DNA of 64,000 bases from Albula goreensis (Eukaryota; Chordata; Actinopteri; Albuliformes; Albulidae): NCBI GenBank assembly GCA_022829145.1, contig CM040746.1:6131184-6195183 (forward strand). Direction: 5' to 3'. Numbering within the stretch: the stretch's first letter is position 1; each line of letters opens with the position of its first letter. Below are positions 39,001 through 48,218 of the stretch, one piece after another. A model generated the notes under the pieces. The model worked only from the letters and a program-made list of their open reading frames with translations. It did not search any database and was not told the origin of the DNA. The position numbers were made by a program, and so were the translations under genes.

Positions 39001-42000
39001 CCCCGCAGATGGTGGGGGTAGTGGCGGGCCCCATGCCGGGCCAAGGGCCCATGGGACCCTCAGGTAAGCTGCCCCCTCTCTGCTTTTCGGCCTCTCGTCC
39101 CAACAGAGCCGGCAGGAGCCAGACCCATCAGGGTGGCAGTGCACAGACAATCTATAGGGCCTGGGTCTTGAAACTGAGAGGTTGCGGGTTCAACACCCAG
39201 GTTGGGGCACAGCTATGGTCCTCAAGGGAAAGGCAGTTACCATGAATATAACTCTGTATGATTATATTATATGGGAAACATATAATATTATTATATGTTT
39301 CCCATATAATTATATGGGAAAATTATATGGGAAAACATGTTTTGTTTTAAATCCGCGTACGAGCCTCTGCCAAGTGACGTAATGTGAAAGGCAGTTTGTT
39401 TTTGTGACCTCTGTCAGTTGTAATACTGATAAGTTGGTATCTACTTTTCTCTTTTTTTGAGTCACCTGTTTGAATGCGCTTTTGTAAAAGGCTGTAGGCC
39501 ACAGTGCCTCACTGGCACACATGCTAAGAGTATAAAGCACAGAGCAGAATGGGGGAATCTGACAAACTGCTAAATGTGAAGGAATTTGCAGGAGTTCAGC
39601 TCATTTTCCTTTTAACGGGGTTGGGAAATCTGTGTCCATTTTTTCCCAAATTGGCTCAATGGAAGTGTTTGTTTGTCTTTATTTCCTCTGCAAATTGTTA
39701 AATTCAGGCTACATATGTTTAAATCAGCATATATGTCTGATTTAAACCAGAAAAATCCTGCTTACATAATTCCGCCTCAAACCAAAGATGAATTTTTAGT
39801 CCTGTGAAACGTTTATCTGTGTAGACCAGCCTCTGCTAACAGACTGACATAGCCAGTGCAATTCACTATCATTGCGGCTGTAAAGTGCAGTAGGTCAGCC
39901 TGTTTGTAGAGGGCGCTCTCCTCAGATTTGTTTGTTTAACGCTGCTGTGTTCTGGTGTGTCCGCAGTGGGGATGCAGCAGCCGCAGATGGGGATCCCGCA
40001 GGGCGCGCCTGTGCCCATGGACAGGGGCCAAGGTAAAGGGGCATGCCCAGCTGGTTTAGCCGTTGGTTTTAGGATGGCAGAGTGATATGAAAGATTTCTG
40101 TGGGTGAATTTTGCCTGTGGGTGAATCACAGAATTCAATTCACCAGTGCAGAGGTGTTAACCCTGGTGCCCTGGTCAAACTTCTGTTAAAAGTATGGCTC
40201 TCTACATCCGGCCACCTAAACAACCCTGTATCTGATTGGCTGCATACAGCCTCCGCCCACATTGATTCCCCAGAGCTTGCTGGAAAAGGGAACTGAGTAT
40301 TCTGAATTACAGGATTTGTGGGTACAGCATATCAACTGAAGCAGGTGGATCATTTGCTTGGGAGTAAGAGGTTAGCAGAAATTGTGGCAGAAGACTTTAA
40401 GGGGGAATCAGGAATCTCACAGCCAAAACTAATCAACCTCACCCCATTTATTTACTGGCTAACAAGAGTAGTGAGGTTCTGACCTCACTGTACTCATAAA
40501 GTGTCATATATCTATGGGGAGTCTTCATACTCATAATGGGGCGCTGATCAATTCAGAAAAGATGGAAGTTGGTGAAAGATACTACATTCATTGACAGAGC
40601 AGTCTGAGATGAGGGGAGTCACTACACTGGCAGAGAAAACGTTTCAAACTGAGCTTCATAATTATCATCAAAGAGAGAAATAACGGTGCAAAAGCACTGT
40701 ATATCACGTTAACCTGATTCGAGGTTGTTTATTTGAATTGGTGCCATAAGTGTGACTCGCTTTGTCATTGCCTGTCACTTTGACCCGAAGGCACATGTTG
40801 ACTTTCGCCACGTTACAGAAAAGAGAACCTCAGCCTGGTAATGACACTGGCCTCATTCATTGACTGTCAGCATTAAGCAAACGACACCTCGTTAATACAC
40901 ATTATCCCAGAACCGCACATCTGAGAAAAACCAGGAATGTGATGTGAACTGTTATGCCTTGACTGCTGCTTGTGCTACGTTTTCCTTGTGGCTTCACATG
41001 GGACAGAAAAAGGTAATGTCATGTTTTTCTTTAGAATCGTAGCATCCTCCTCAAATCTTTGCCTAAAGAAGTGTGAATGACATAGTAAGAAGTGTGTTGT
41101 ACTTTCAGGTGTTGATGTTGTCTGTATCAAACAATTATAGCACATTAGCCCATGTTAACTTAATTGTTGTTCTTTTCAATAATTTTATTTAAGTGCCCCT
41201 GATTCCTCTGCTTGTAGTCTGGATCATTAAAATGAAAGCTTGTTTGATTATTGATAGCACTGGTAATTACAGTGAGCCCTCTTTGGGTGTTCACCCTTCA
41301 GCTGGGATCCATTCTAACTGTTGCCCAGCCTCACTGGAGGAGGACCAGGGTTGAGGCAGTTAAGTCAATTAGTCTTAGCGCCCTCTAGAGGCTGCTCCTG
41401 GTCAGACGGGTTTCTGCAGATGCTCGAGACACATACGTGCTGACCAGTATGCGGTATGAGCAGTATGTGCTTGGTGGCGCATCTGCAGTGTGGAGAACAG
41501 CAGTGGCCCGGCCTCATTTGGCTTGGAGCGCAGTTGTCGGCAGGATCTGGCTGCTGCTGGGTGGGGCTAGATGGTTTTGATGTGTGTTCCTCGGTGGGTC
41601 AACGTGGGATGTGTTGTTCCTAAAATGGGTCACAGTGGATGTGTGTGTTCCCTGGGTGGGTCACAGTGGATGTGTGTGTTCCCTCGGTGGGTCACAGTGG
41701 ATGTGTGTGTTCCCTCGGTGGGTCACAGTGGATGTGTGTGTTCCAGTGGATGTGTGTGTTCCCTCGGTGGGTCACAGTGGATGTGTGTGTTCCCTCGGTG
41801 GGTCACAGTGGATGTGTGTTTGGGTGGGTCACAGTGGATGTGTGTGTTCCCTCGGTGGGTCACAGTGGATGTGTGTGTTCCCTCGGTGGGTCACAGTGGA
41901 TGTGTGTGTTCCCTCGGTGGGTCACAGTGGATGTGTGTGTTCCCTGGGTGGGTCACAGTGGACGTGTGTGTTCCCTCGGTGGGTCACAGTGGACGTGTGT

Positions 42001-45000
42001 GTTCCCTGGGTGGGTCACAGTGGATGTGTGTGTTCCCTCGGGGTGGGTCAGTCAGTGGATGTGTGTGTTCCCTCGTGGATGGGTGTTCCTCGGAGGGTCA
42101 CAGTGGATGTGTGTGTCACAGTGGATGTGTGTGTTCCTGGGTGGGTCACAGTGGATGTGTGTGTTCCTCGGGTGGATGTGTGTGTTCCTCGGATGTGGAT
42201 GTGTGTTCCCTGGGTGGGTCACAGTGGACGTGTGTGTTCCTCGGTGGGAGTCCTCGGTGGGTCACAGTGGATGTGTGTGTTCCTCGGGATGGTGTGTCAC
42301 AGTGGATGTGTGTGTTCCCTGGGTGGGTCACAGTGGATGTGTGTGTTCCCTGGGTGGGTCACAGTGGATGTGTGTGTTCCCTGGGTGGGTCACAGTGGAT
42401 GTGTGTGTTCCCTCGGTGGGTCACAGTGGATGTGTGTGTTCCCTCGGTGGGTCACAGTGGATGTGTGTGTTCCCTCGGTGGGTCACAGTGGATGTGTGTT
42501 CCCTGTTCCCTGGGTGTGGGTCACAGTGGATGTGTGTGTTCCTCGGTGGGTCACAGTGGATGTGTGTGTTCCCTGGGTGGGTCACAGTGGATGTGTGTGT
42601 TCCCTGGGTGGGTCACAGTGGATGTGTGTGTTCCCTCGGCGGGTCACGTTGGATGTGTGTGTTCCCTGGGTGGCTCACAGTGGATGTGTGTGTTCCCTCG
42701 GTGGGTCACAGTGGATGTGTGTGTTCCCTCGGTGGGTCACAGTGGATGTGTGTGTTCCCTCGGTGGGTCACAGTGGATGTGTGTGTTCCCTCGGTGGGTC
42801 ACAGTGGATGTGTGTGTTCCCTCGGTGGGTCGCAGTGGATGTGTGTGTTCCTCGGTGGGTCGCAGTGGATGTGTGTGTTCCCTCGGTGGGTCGCAGTGGA
42901 TGTGTGTGTTCCCTCGGTGGGTCGCAGTGGATGTGTGTGTTCCCTCGGTGGGTCGCAGTGGATGTGTGTGTTCCCTCGGTGGGTCGCAGTGGATGTGTGT
43001 GTTCCCTCGGTGGGTCACAGTGGATGTGTGTGTTCCCTCGGCGGGTCACGTTGGATGTGTGTGTTCCCTGGGTGGCTCACAGTGGATGTGTGTGTTCCCT
43101 CGGTGGGTCACAGTGGATGTGTGTGTTCCCTCGGTGGGTCACAGTGGATGTGTGTGTTCCCTCAGAGAGTCTAAGGTTTTTGTGAAATATATGGGTGGGA
43201 AAATAAAGTGGGATTTGTGTTTGTAGATACAAAGCCATGTGGTAATGATTATAGTTTATGATGTGTCATTCCATCCACATGGTGCGAACTTTGGTTGTAA
43301 CCCAGAGCGACAGCTTTACAAAAGGAAGTAGACAAAGTGTAACATGTTCTAGTTGTGTATTATGAAACTGTATCGTCATGATTTTAGTTTACGGTGTATG
43401 TAGCCTTTCCACACTGTGATTACATGTCATGTAATCCGTCGTTTGTCCAAACCTCTGGTAAGTATCAGTCTCTTGAGCTGTGCCAGACCCCTCTGATGTG
43501 AGTCTTTCAGGTGTGTGAGCAAGTGTGTGTGTACCAGTGTGTAGCTTTACACTTGGGTATCAGATGAATACTTGTTTTGTTTCTCTTCCTCTCTCCTTTA
43601 TGTGTTGTTGCACTGTTTGACCACTAGGAGGAGCCTTGTTCTCTTATTTTCTTTCTTTTTTTTACCATCACTAAGTGCAAGAGAGTCGGAGGGGAAAAAC
43701 CACGAAACCTCCAGCCCTCCCCCAGAGACAAGAGTTTTCATTTTGACTTTCTTTCTCCACGAAAAATGTAAAACCCAAGTGTGAAGTTCTCCCTTTTTAA
43801 TGAAAATGGCGCAAGTGCCCCCACACGTACGCTTGATGTGCTGTTTCTGAGCCCTGTCTCCTCTTTCCTTTATCTGCTGCGGACCCAGGGAACCCTCAGC
43901 TCTCTCCTGTAGGACCGTCAGGGCAGTCTGCTATCGAACGGCCACAAGGTACCGTTTAGCTCCACCAGGGCCTGGACAGCATAGGGCAGTTTGGCGACAC
44001 AAACAGTGGGCCTGTTTGATGAAGCCAGTGTGTTCTTTTTTTTTTTTTTTTTTTTTTAAACCCTCCCGTGTCGTATGCCAAACTATAGAAACCTCTCACA
44101 GGGGTGTAGAGTGAATTAATTACTTTGAGCCTAGCTAGGCCTGGCCTTAATTAGGTCTAGCCTCGAGGCTTCTCATATCCATCTGTAATTGAGACTCCTG
44201 GCCTGACAGCGTATCAGACCTGTTGGATCAGTGGGGGATTGGCAGGAAAAAGGAAGTCTCATCATTTCCTTCACGTTTACAGTATCTGCCTGTCCTCAGA
44301 AACCTGTTGCATCAGATCCTGTGGAAGGTATGAAATGATACAGATGGAGTGAGTGTGGGGGGGATGGGGGAGGGGGCAGGGTTTGCGTGCAGGACGAGAT
44401 CTCTTAGCATTGTCTTTATCATGTGGTCACGTCCATTTTGGCTCCACTGTGTGTCCCTCCTTCCTTTTTGTGCGGGTCGTGGCTGTGAGTTTGTGTGCGT
44501 ATGGCGTGCCGTGTTGTAGCGTGTTTGTGGTGTGTGTGATTGGGCCGTGGGCGTGGCGCTCATCTGTGCCGCGGTTCTCTCCTCAGTGCCCATGGCCGAC
44601 CCGCGCGCCCCCATGCGTGGGGGTGTTCCTCCAGGCCCTGCTGTTGTGGCCCCCAGGGGCCTCTTGGGGGATGGCCCCAACGACCCCCGCGGGGGCACTC
44701 TGCTGTCTGTGACGGGAGAGGTGGTAGAGCCCAGGTGAGCTCAGAAAATAAACTGTGGTTTGTTAGAAAGATGTCTGTCTGTATGATTTAGACAAGCACC
44801 AGGTGTACATGGCTTTTAGGGCACTCTGATGGTAGAGGGGCATGTTCCTTTGGTGACACTGAGTCTCGTGTGTGTGTGTGTGTGTGTGTGCCCTCACAGC
44901 AGGGGCTTTATGGGGGCCCCTCCACACCAGGGCCCCCCCATGCACATGGGGCATGTAGGGAGCGGGCCCCCTCCAGAAATGCGAGGGCCCCATGACATGC

Positions 45001-48000
45001 GGGGCGGCCCGATGGTGGAGCCCAGGGGCATGATGGGAGAACCCAGAGGACCAATGATGGAACAGAGAGGCCCACCTATGGAAGCCAGAGGTAAGAGGGT
45101 CCCGAAATAATACATTTATATTATGTCTACGTTATCTATACTAGAGACAGTATAGACATGCATTCATAGATGTGTGCAAGAGTGTCTAAACACACAAATC
45201 CACAGCTTTTGCCCTCTTTGACATTAGCAGCTGAGAGCAACACAGAAATGGTCATCAGTGAAGCTAAATATTAATGTGGTCGCACAGACATTTTACAGAT
45301 GCATTCTGAAAATCAGTATTTCCTGATTTAGTCAGGGGGAAAAAAAAATCTCTTCCCTGATTAATTTCTGAATACCACAGGCTGAGGTTAACCACAGTAA
45401 ATCAGTATGTAGACGTTCATTTGCCATTTGGGTGTGCCGCATTTAATTTTCCTTTATCACTGGTATGTTTATTTGCCCCAGCTCATTGCAGGGATGCTTG
45501 GTCTCCTGGCTGTGTTGCTGGGTGGCGTTCCAGAGTAATGTGGCCTGTAGGAAGGCAGAGTGGCTGTGCTCTCTGTGATGTCTCTGTAATGGCTGTGTAC
45601 TGACCACACGCTCTTTCTGTGCTTAGCTCCCATACCTGGAGCTCGTGACCCCCGAGCTGTGGAGGCCCGCAGCCTCGACGCCCGGGGTCCTGTGTCCAAC
45701 CAGCGTGTTCCCATGGCGACTGGAATGCAGGGTCCTGGACAGCATGCCATGGTAGCGGCATTCCGCCTTCCTTCCGACACATCTCTTTGCGTGCGTGCGT
45801 GCGTGTGTGAGTGCGTGCATGCGTGTGTGCATGTGTTTCTGCACCATATCTTGCATGTGGGCTTGCATGTCCCTGTCATTGTCTGCATTAACACGTGCGT
45901 TTGTTTCCACAGGCTCCTGGGCTCTCGGGAGTCCCTCAGACAGGAGCAGGAGGCTTCAGCCCCGGGCAGAGTCAGGTGACCTCTCAGGACCATGAGAAGG
46001 TAGCCGAGCCCGTTATGAGAACACGATCCTATCCAAACCTGTGCTGTCATTTTCCAGTCCTCTCCCTCCCCACCCCAACCCCCGCCCGCCATCCCTGTCT
46101 CGCCTAAAAGTTAATGATTACATTCACATTGCTTAAATAGCCCAAAAAATCAGCATAGTTCCGGATGTTTGAACAAACAGGAGTGACAGGCTCAACAGGT
46201 ATTTGTGCCATGGCTCAGATTGAAGGAATGTTTGTGGTGGGGAAGCGCAAATAAAATGCTCTCCACGTCTCTGTTATCCCCGCCCCCGCTCCCCCATCAC
46301 ACACACTCACACACACACACGCTCTCCCAGTTCATCCACATTCACCTATTCACCTATCTGACTGCATGCAACTGGACAACAGCAGCAGCCAACAGCGCCT
46401 CAACACAACAACTGGTTGTAAACTAAGACATATTGCTGCATTGGCCAGCAAAATGCTCTCAGCATGGCAGAGAAGGTGGTTCCCTTCATTGTTTGTAGAG
46501 TCAAGTGGTAGTAAGTAATGGAAGTGATGCATTAATTATATTTCTGCATTGCAGCAATGTAAGAGCTGTGTGTGTGTGTGTGTCCGCGCGTGCGCTGCAC
46601 ACGTATGCATGTGGGCGTGTGTGGAAAAAGCACACATGCAAAAGCATCATGCACAGCTCCTATTCAAGTGCATAAAAGCGTATGTTTAGGAATGCTGCTG
46701 CTTTTGTGTACACCAGGGACATATAGGCGTGTCCTCATGCACTCCTGTGCTGTGGGCGTGTCCTAATGTGCGCTCTGTGCTGTGGGCGTGTCCTAATGTG
46801 CACTCTGTGCTGTGGGTGTGTCCTAATGTGCACTCTGTGCTGTGGGCATGTCCTTACACATGCTCTTCCCTGCGGGCGTGTCCTAACACACGCTCTGTGC
46901 TGTGGGCGTGTCCTAACACACGCTCTGTGCTGTGGGCATTTCCTAACGCACACTCTGTGCTGTGGGCGTGTCCTAACGCACACTCTGTGCTGTGGGCGTG
47001 TCCTAACGCACGCTCTGTCCTGCGGGCGTGTCCTAACATACGCTCTACTGTGGGCGTGTCCTAACATACGCTCTACTGTGGGCGTGTCCTAACACACGCT
47101 CTACTGTGGGTGTGTCCTAACACACGCTCTGTGCTGTGGGCATGTCCTAACACACGCTCTACTGTGGGTGTGTCCTAACACACGCTCTGTACTGTGGGCA
47201 TGTCCTAACAAGCTCTGTACTGTGGGCGTGTCCTAACGCGCGCTCTGTGCTGTGTGCCCAGGCCGCGCTCATCATGCAGGTGCTGCAGCTGACCCCAGAG
47301 CAGATCGCCATGCTGCCGCCGGAGCAGCGCCAGAGCATCCTCATCCTGAAGGAGCAGATCCAGAAGACGGCCGGGGCACCATGAGAGCCCAAAGGTAGCA
47401 TGCTGAACCTCAACAAACCATCCCAGGTCCTGCTTCTCAAAGGCCCATTACTGATAAAGATAATCTGGGGGCCATTGGCTTTCATGGCTTTGAAGGTTGT
47501 TAGTGCTGTGAGAGCTGAAGTTAACAGAGGTTTGGAGTGCTTTGACTGAGAGCAGCTTGGAGATTCATGCTTGAGTTATATGTGTTGTAATGCCTTCAGT
47601 ACCTGATGTGAACATAGGCTTTTTTATCATTGGGTTCTGCACCCACTGTTTGTTTACCTGTGTTATACCACAGTGCAGAAAAAGTGCAAGAGCTGTGTGC
47701 TACAGAAATCCTGTCATCTTAACCATTTCATATGTTAATCATTCTTTTCTACTTTCAGGTTTACAGGACCCTTCCTCTGGCGGCACATGCCTGGTTTTGC
47801 GTGTCTGAGATGCCTGTACGAGCCCACCAGACAGTTTCATAACTGCAAAATGTTGTTTTTGTTTCTTTTTGTATCGATGCTATTGTGTTTTTGGAGGATC
47901 GGTTCTGGTTCTACAAGTTTCAGAGGAAAGATAGGACAGGATGGGGCTGTTGTCAGTAAAAGCAAAGGGCCCCAGTAAAGAGAGAACAGCCCAGGACAGC

Positions 48001-48190
48001 TGCCTGCATGCATAGCAAGGGAACTGGTGCACCACCAGGGTGTCTGTGCAGGCAGGTCAAAGCCCGGCGTGTGCAGTCTTGGATTCTGTACCATTCTTTT
48101 GTATATTAGCTGTGATTTTTCAATGGAAACTGTCATCTTTCTTAGGAATTATGTTTTTTTTTTCTTTAAATAAAAAATGTCAAATTCCTT
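32978..48190 (+). CDS. cstf2: cleavage stimulation factor subunit 2 (CstF-64)
   Basis: Cstf2 binds the U/GU-rich element downstream of poly(A) sites and promotes mRNA 3'-end cleavage in the nucleus. Coding exons: 32978-33056, 33480-33558, 34662-34831, 36112-36248, 36673-36792, 38555-38677, 38961-39063, 39967-40032, 43889-43948, 44587-44734, 44903-45090, 45627-45751, 45913-45999 and 47262-47384. All have GT-AG borders, phases match, and the total is 1608 nt (535 aa; human is 577). The start ATG precedes [20 protein letters not shown]. The RRM has VFVGNIP (25-31) and RNP1 KGYGFCEY (64-71). The hinge with [13 protein letters not shown] and [19 protein letters not shown] binds CstF-77 and symplekin. 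A Pro/Gly/Met-rich region follows. The C-terminal helical domain ends [21 protein letters not shown]. The MEAR(A/G) pentapeptide repeats of mammals are nearly absent. The 3'UTR appears to contain one intron (47395-47758), and the poly(A) signal is at 48169. Confidence 0.97.
34202..34556. mobile_element. hAT-type MITE with perfect 8-bp target duplication
   Basis: A 355-bp non-coding element in cstf2 intron 2. Terminal inverted repeats are TAGGGCTGCAACTAA at the left and, reversed, CAGAGCTGCAACGATTAGTC at the right. It contains subterminal GATTAATC palindromes. ATGTGAAT is repeated exactly on both sides (34194-34201 and 34557-34564), which fits the 8-bp target-site duplication of hAT elements. 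It carries no transposase, so it would have moved in trans. Confidence 0.9.
34967..35210. mobile_element. pogo/Tigger-like MITE in cstf2 intron 3
   Basis: Ends CAGGTGACCCTTCC and, reversed, CAGGTGACCCTCCC (one mismatch in 14), flanked by TA on both sides (34965-34966 and 35211-35212). About 244 bp, non-coding. The TIR start CAG-TGACCCT and the TA target site resemble pogo/Tigger elements of the Tc1/mariner superfamily. Confidence 0.75.
37495..37690. repeat. interspersed repeat family A, copy 2
   Basis: Shares 'ACATCTGGCCAACTAA', 'TTGATTGGCTG', 'CATTGATTCCCCAGG' and a following 'AACCTGGTTAC' with the copies at 7.1 and 40.2 kb. It lies in cstf2 intron 5. Limits are approximate. Confidence 0.5.
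38688..38706. repeat. (CA)n microsatellite
   Basis: A CA dinucleotide run begins about ten bases after the donor of cstf2 exon 6. Its position this close to a splice donor is the only remarkable thing. Confidence 0.8.
38935..38954. repeat. cstf2: (GT)n tract in cstf2 exon 7 acceptor region
   Basis: A GT-rich run ends a few bases before TTTTCAG, the acceptor of exon 7 at 38961. It forms much of the pyrimidine/purine-alternating region in front of the splice site. Confidence 0.7.
39170..39240 (+). repeat. tRNA-derived SINE fragment
   Basis: Contains 'GAGGTTGCGGGTTCAACACCC', a Pol III B-box-like core, followed by 'AGGTTGGGGCAC', the usual post-B-box sequence of fish tRNA-SINEs. Related pieces are at about 54.6, 59.7 and 61.0 kb. 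Confidence 0.5.
39266..39310. repeat. perfect 21-bp inverted repeat (hairpin)
   Basis: Left arm 39266-39286 (starts ATTATATGGGAAACATATAA) and right arm 39290-39310 are perfectly complementary, separated by a 3-nt loop. A further direct partial copy (TTATATGGGAAAA) follows at about 39311-39334. It lies in cstf2 intron 7 just after a SINE fragment. Confidence 0.9.
40180..40335. repeat. interspersed repeat family A, copy 3
   Basis: Shares 'ACATCCGGCCACCTAA', 'TCTGATTGGCTGCATA' and 'CACATTGATTCCCCAG' with the copy at 37.5 kb and, less closely, the one at 7.1 kb. It lies in cstf2 intron 8. Confidence 0.5.
41578..43165. repeat. 31-bp GT-rich minisatellite, about 50 copies
   Basis: Tandem array in cstf2 intron 8. 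The common unit starts GTGGGTCACAGTGGATGTGT and ends GTGTTCCCTCG (31 bp). Variants include CCCTGGGTG for CCCTCGGTG and a run of units with GTCGCAG at about 42826-43010. The left half (41730-42310) is irregular, with truncated units. The array has no stop codon in any plus frame, so three overlapping open frames of 511-551 codons are artefacts. It is not a gene. Confidence 0.95.
43889..43948 (+). CDS. cstf2: cstf2 small exon with two in-frame acceptors
   Basis: A 60-nt exon encoding [19 protein letters not shown]. The acceptor GGACCCAG (ends 43888) follows a long pyrimidine tract. A second AG at 43911-43912 (CTCCTGTAG) would remove 24 nt, eight codons, without a frame change. The donor is CACAAG|GTACCG. 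The phase fits exons 8 and 10. It is less conserved than other exons, and it was inferred from phase and splice sites rather than from homology. Confidence 0.65.
44040..44057. repeat. poly(T) tract
   Basis: A long uninterrupted T run in cstf2 intron 9. It may be the reversed poly(A) tail of a retroposon, but no adjacent element was recognised. Confidence 0.7.
44868..44890. repeat. (TG)n microsatellite before cstf2 exon 11
   Basis: A TG dinucleotide run ends about ten bases before the acceptor of exon 11 (CCCTCACAGCAG). Length variation here could influence splicing. Confidence 0.85.
46724..47250. repeat. about 30-bp minisatellite abutting cstf2 last coding exon
   Basis: About 18 units around the words CTCTGTGCTGTGGGCGTGTC and CTAACACACG. 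Units are 30 bp at first, and many later ones are 28 bp (CTCTACTGTGGG...). Each carries GGGCGTG or GGGCATG. The final unit runs directly into the acceptor TGCTGTGTGCCCAG of exon 14 at 47261, so the splice site itself is built from array sequence. Confidence 0.9.
48169..48174 (+). terminator. cstf2: poly(A) signal AATAAA of cstf2
   Basis: AATAAA follows a T-rich stretch about 400 bases into the last 3'UTR exon (starting 47759 after TTTCTACTTTCAG). A GT-rich downstream element (AAAATGTGCCTTT) follows. Cleavage is expected near 48185-48205. Confidence 0.8.
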
Positions 48191-48212
48191 CATTCTTCAT
48201 TGAAAATGTGCC

Positions 48213-48218
48213 TTTATT
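48213..48218 (-). terminator. nox1: poly(A) signal AATAAA of nox1
   Basis: TTTATT on the plus strand, AATAAA on the minus strand, about 1.2 kb after the nox1 stop codon. It is the only good candidate before the convergent gene cstf2, whose own signal is 38 bases away. Confidence 0.7.

Noticed and set aside
41571..43226. Three long plus-strand ORFs (511-551 codons) rich in Gly, Cys, Val and Trp
   Set aside because: They are translations of a 31-bp minisatellite in three frames, with no start context, domain or splice support.
46729..47092. Cys-rich or Arg/His-rich ORFs of about 110 codons on both strands
   Set aside because: Translations of the 30-bp minisatellite in a cstf2 intron.
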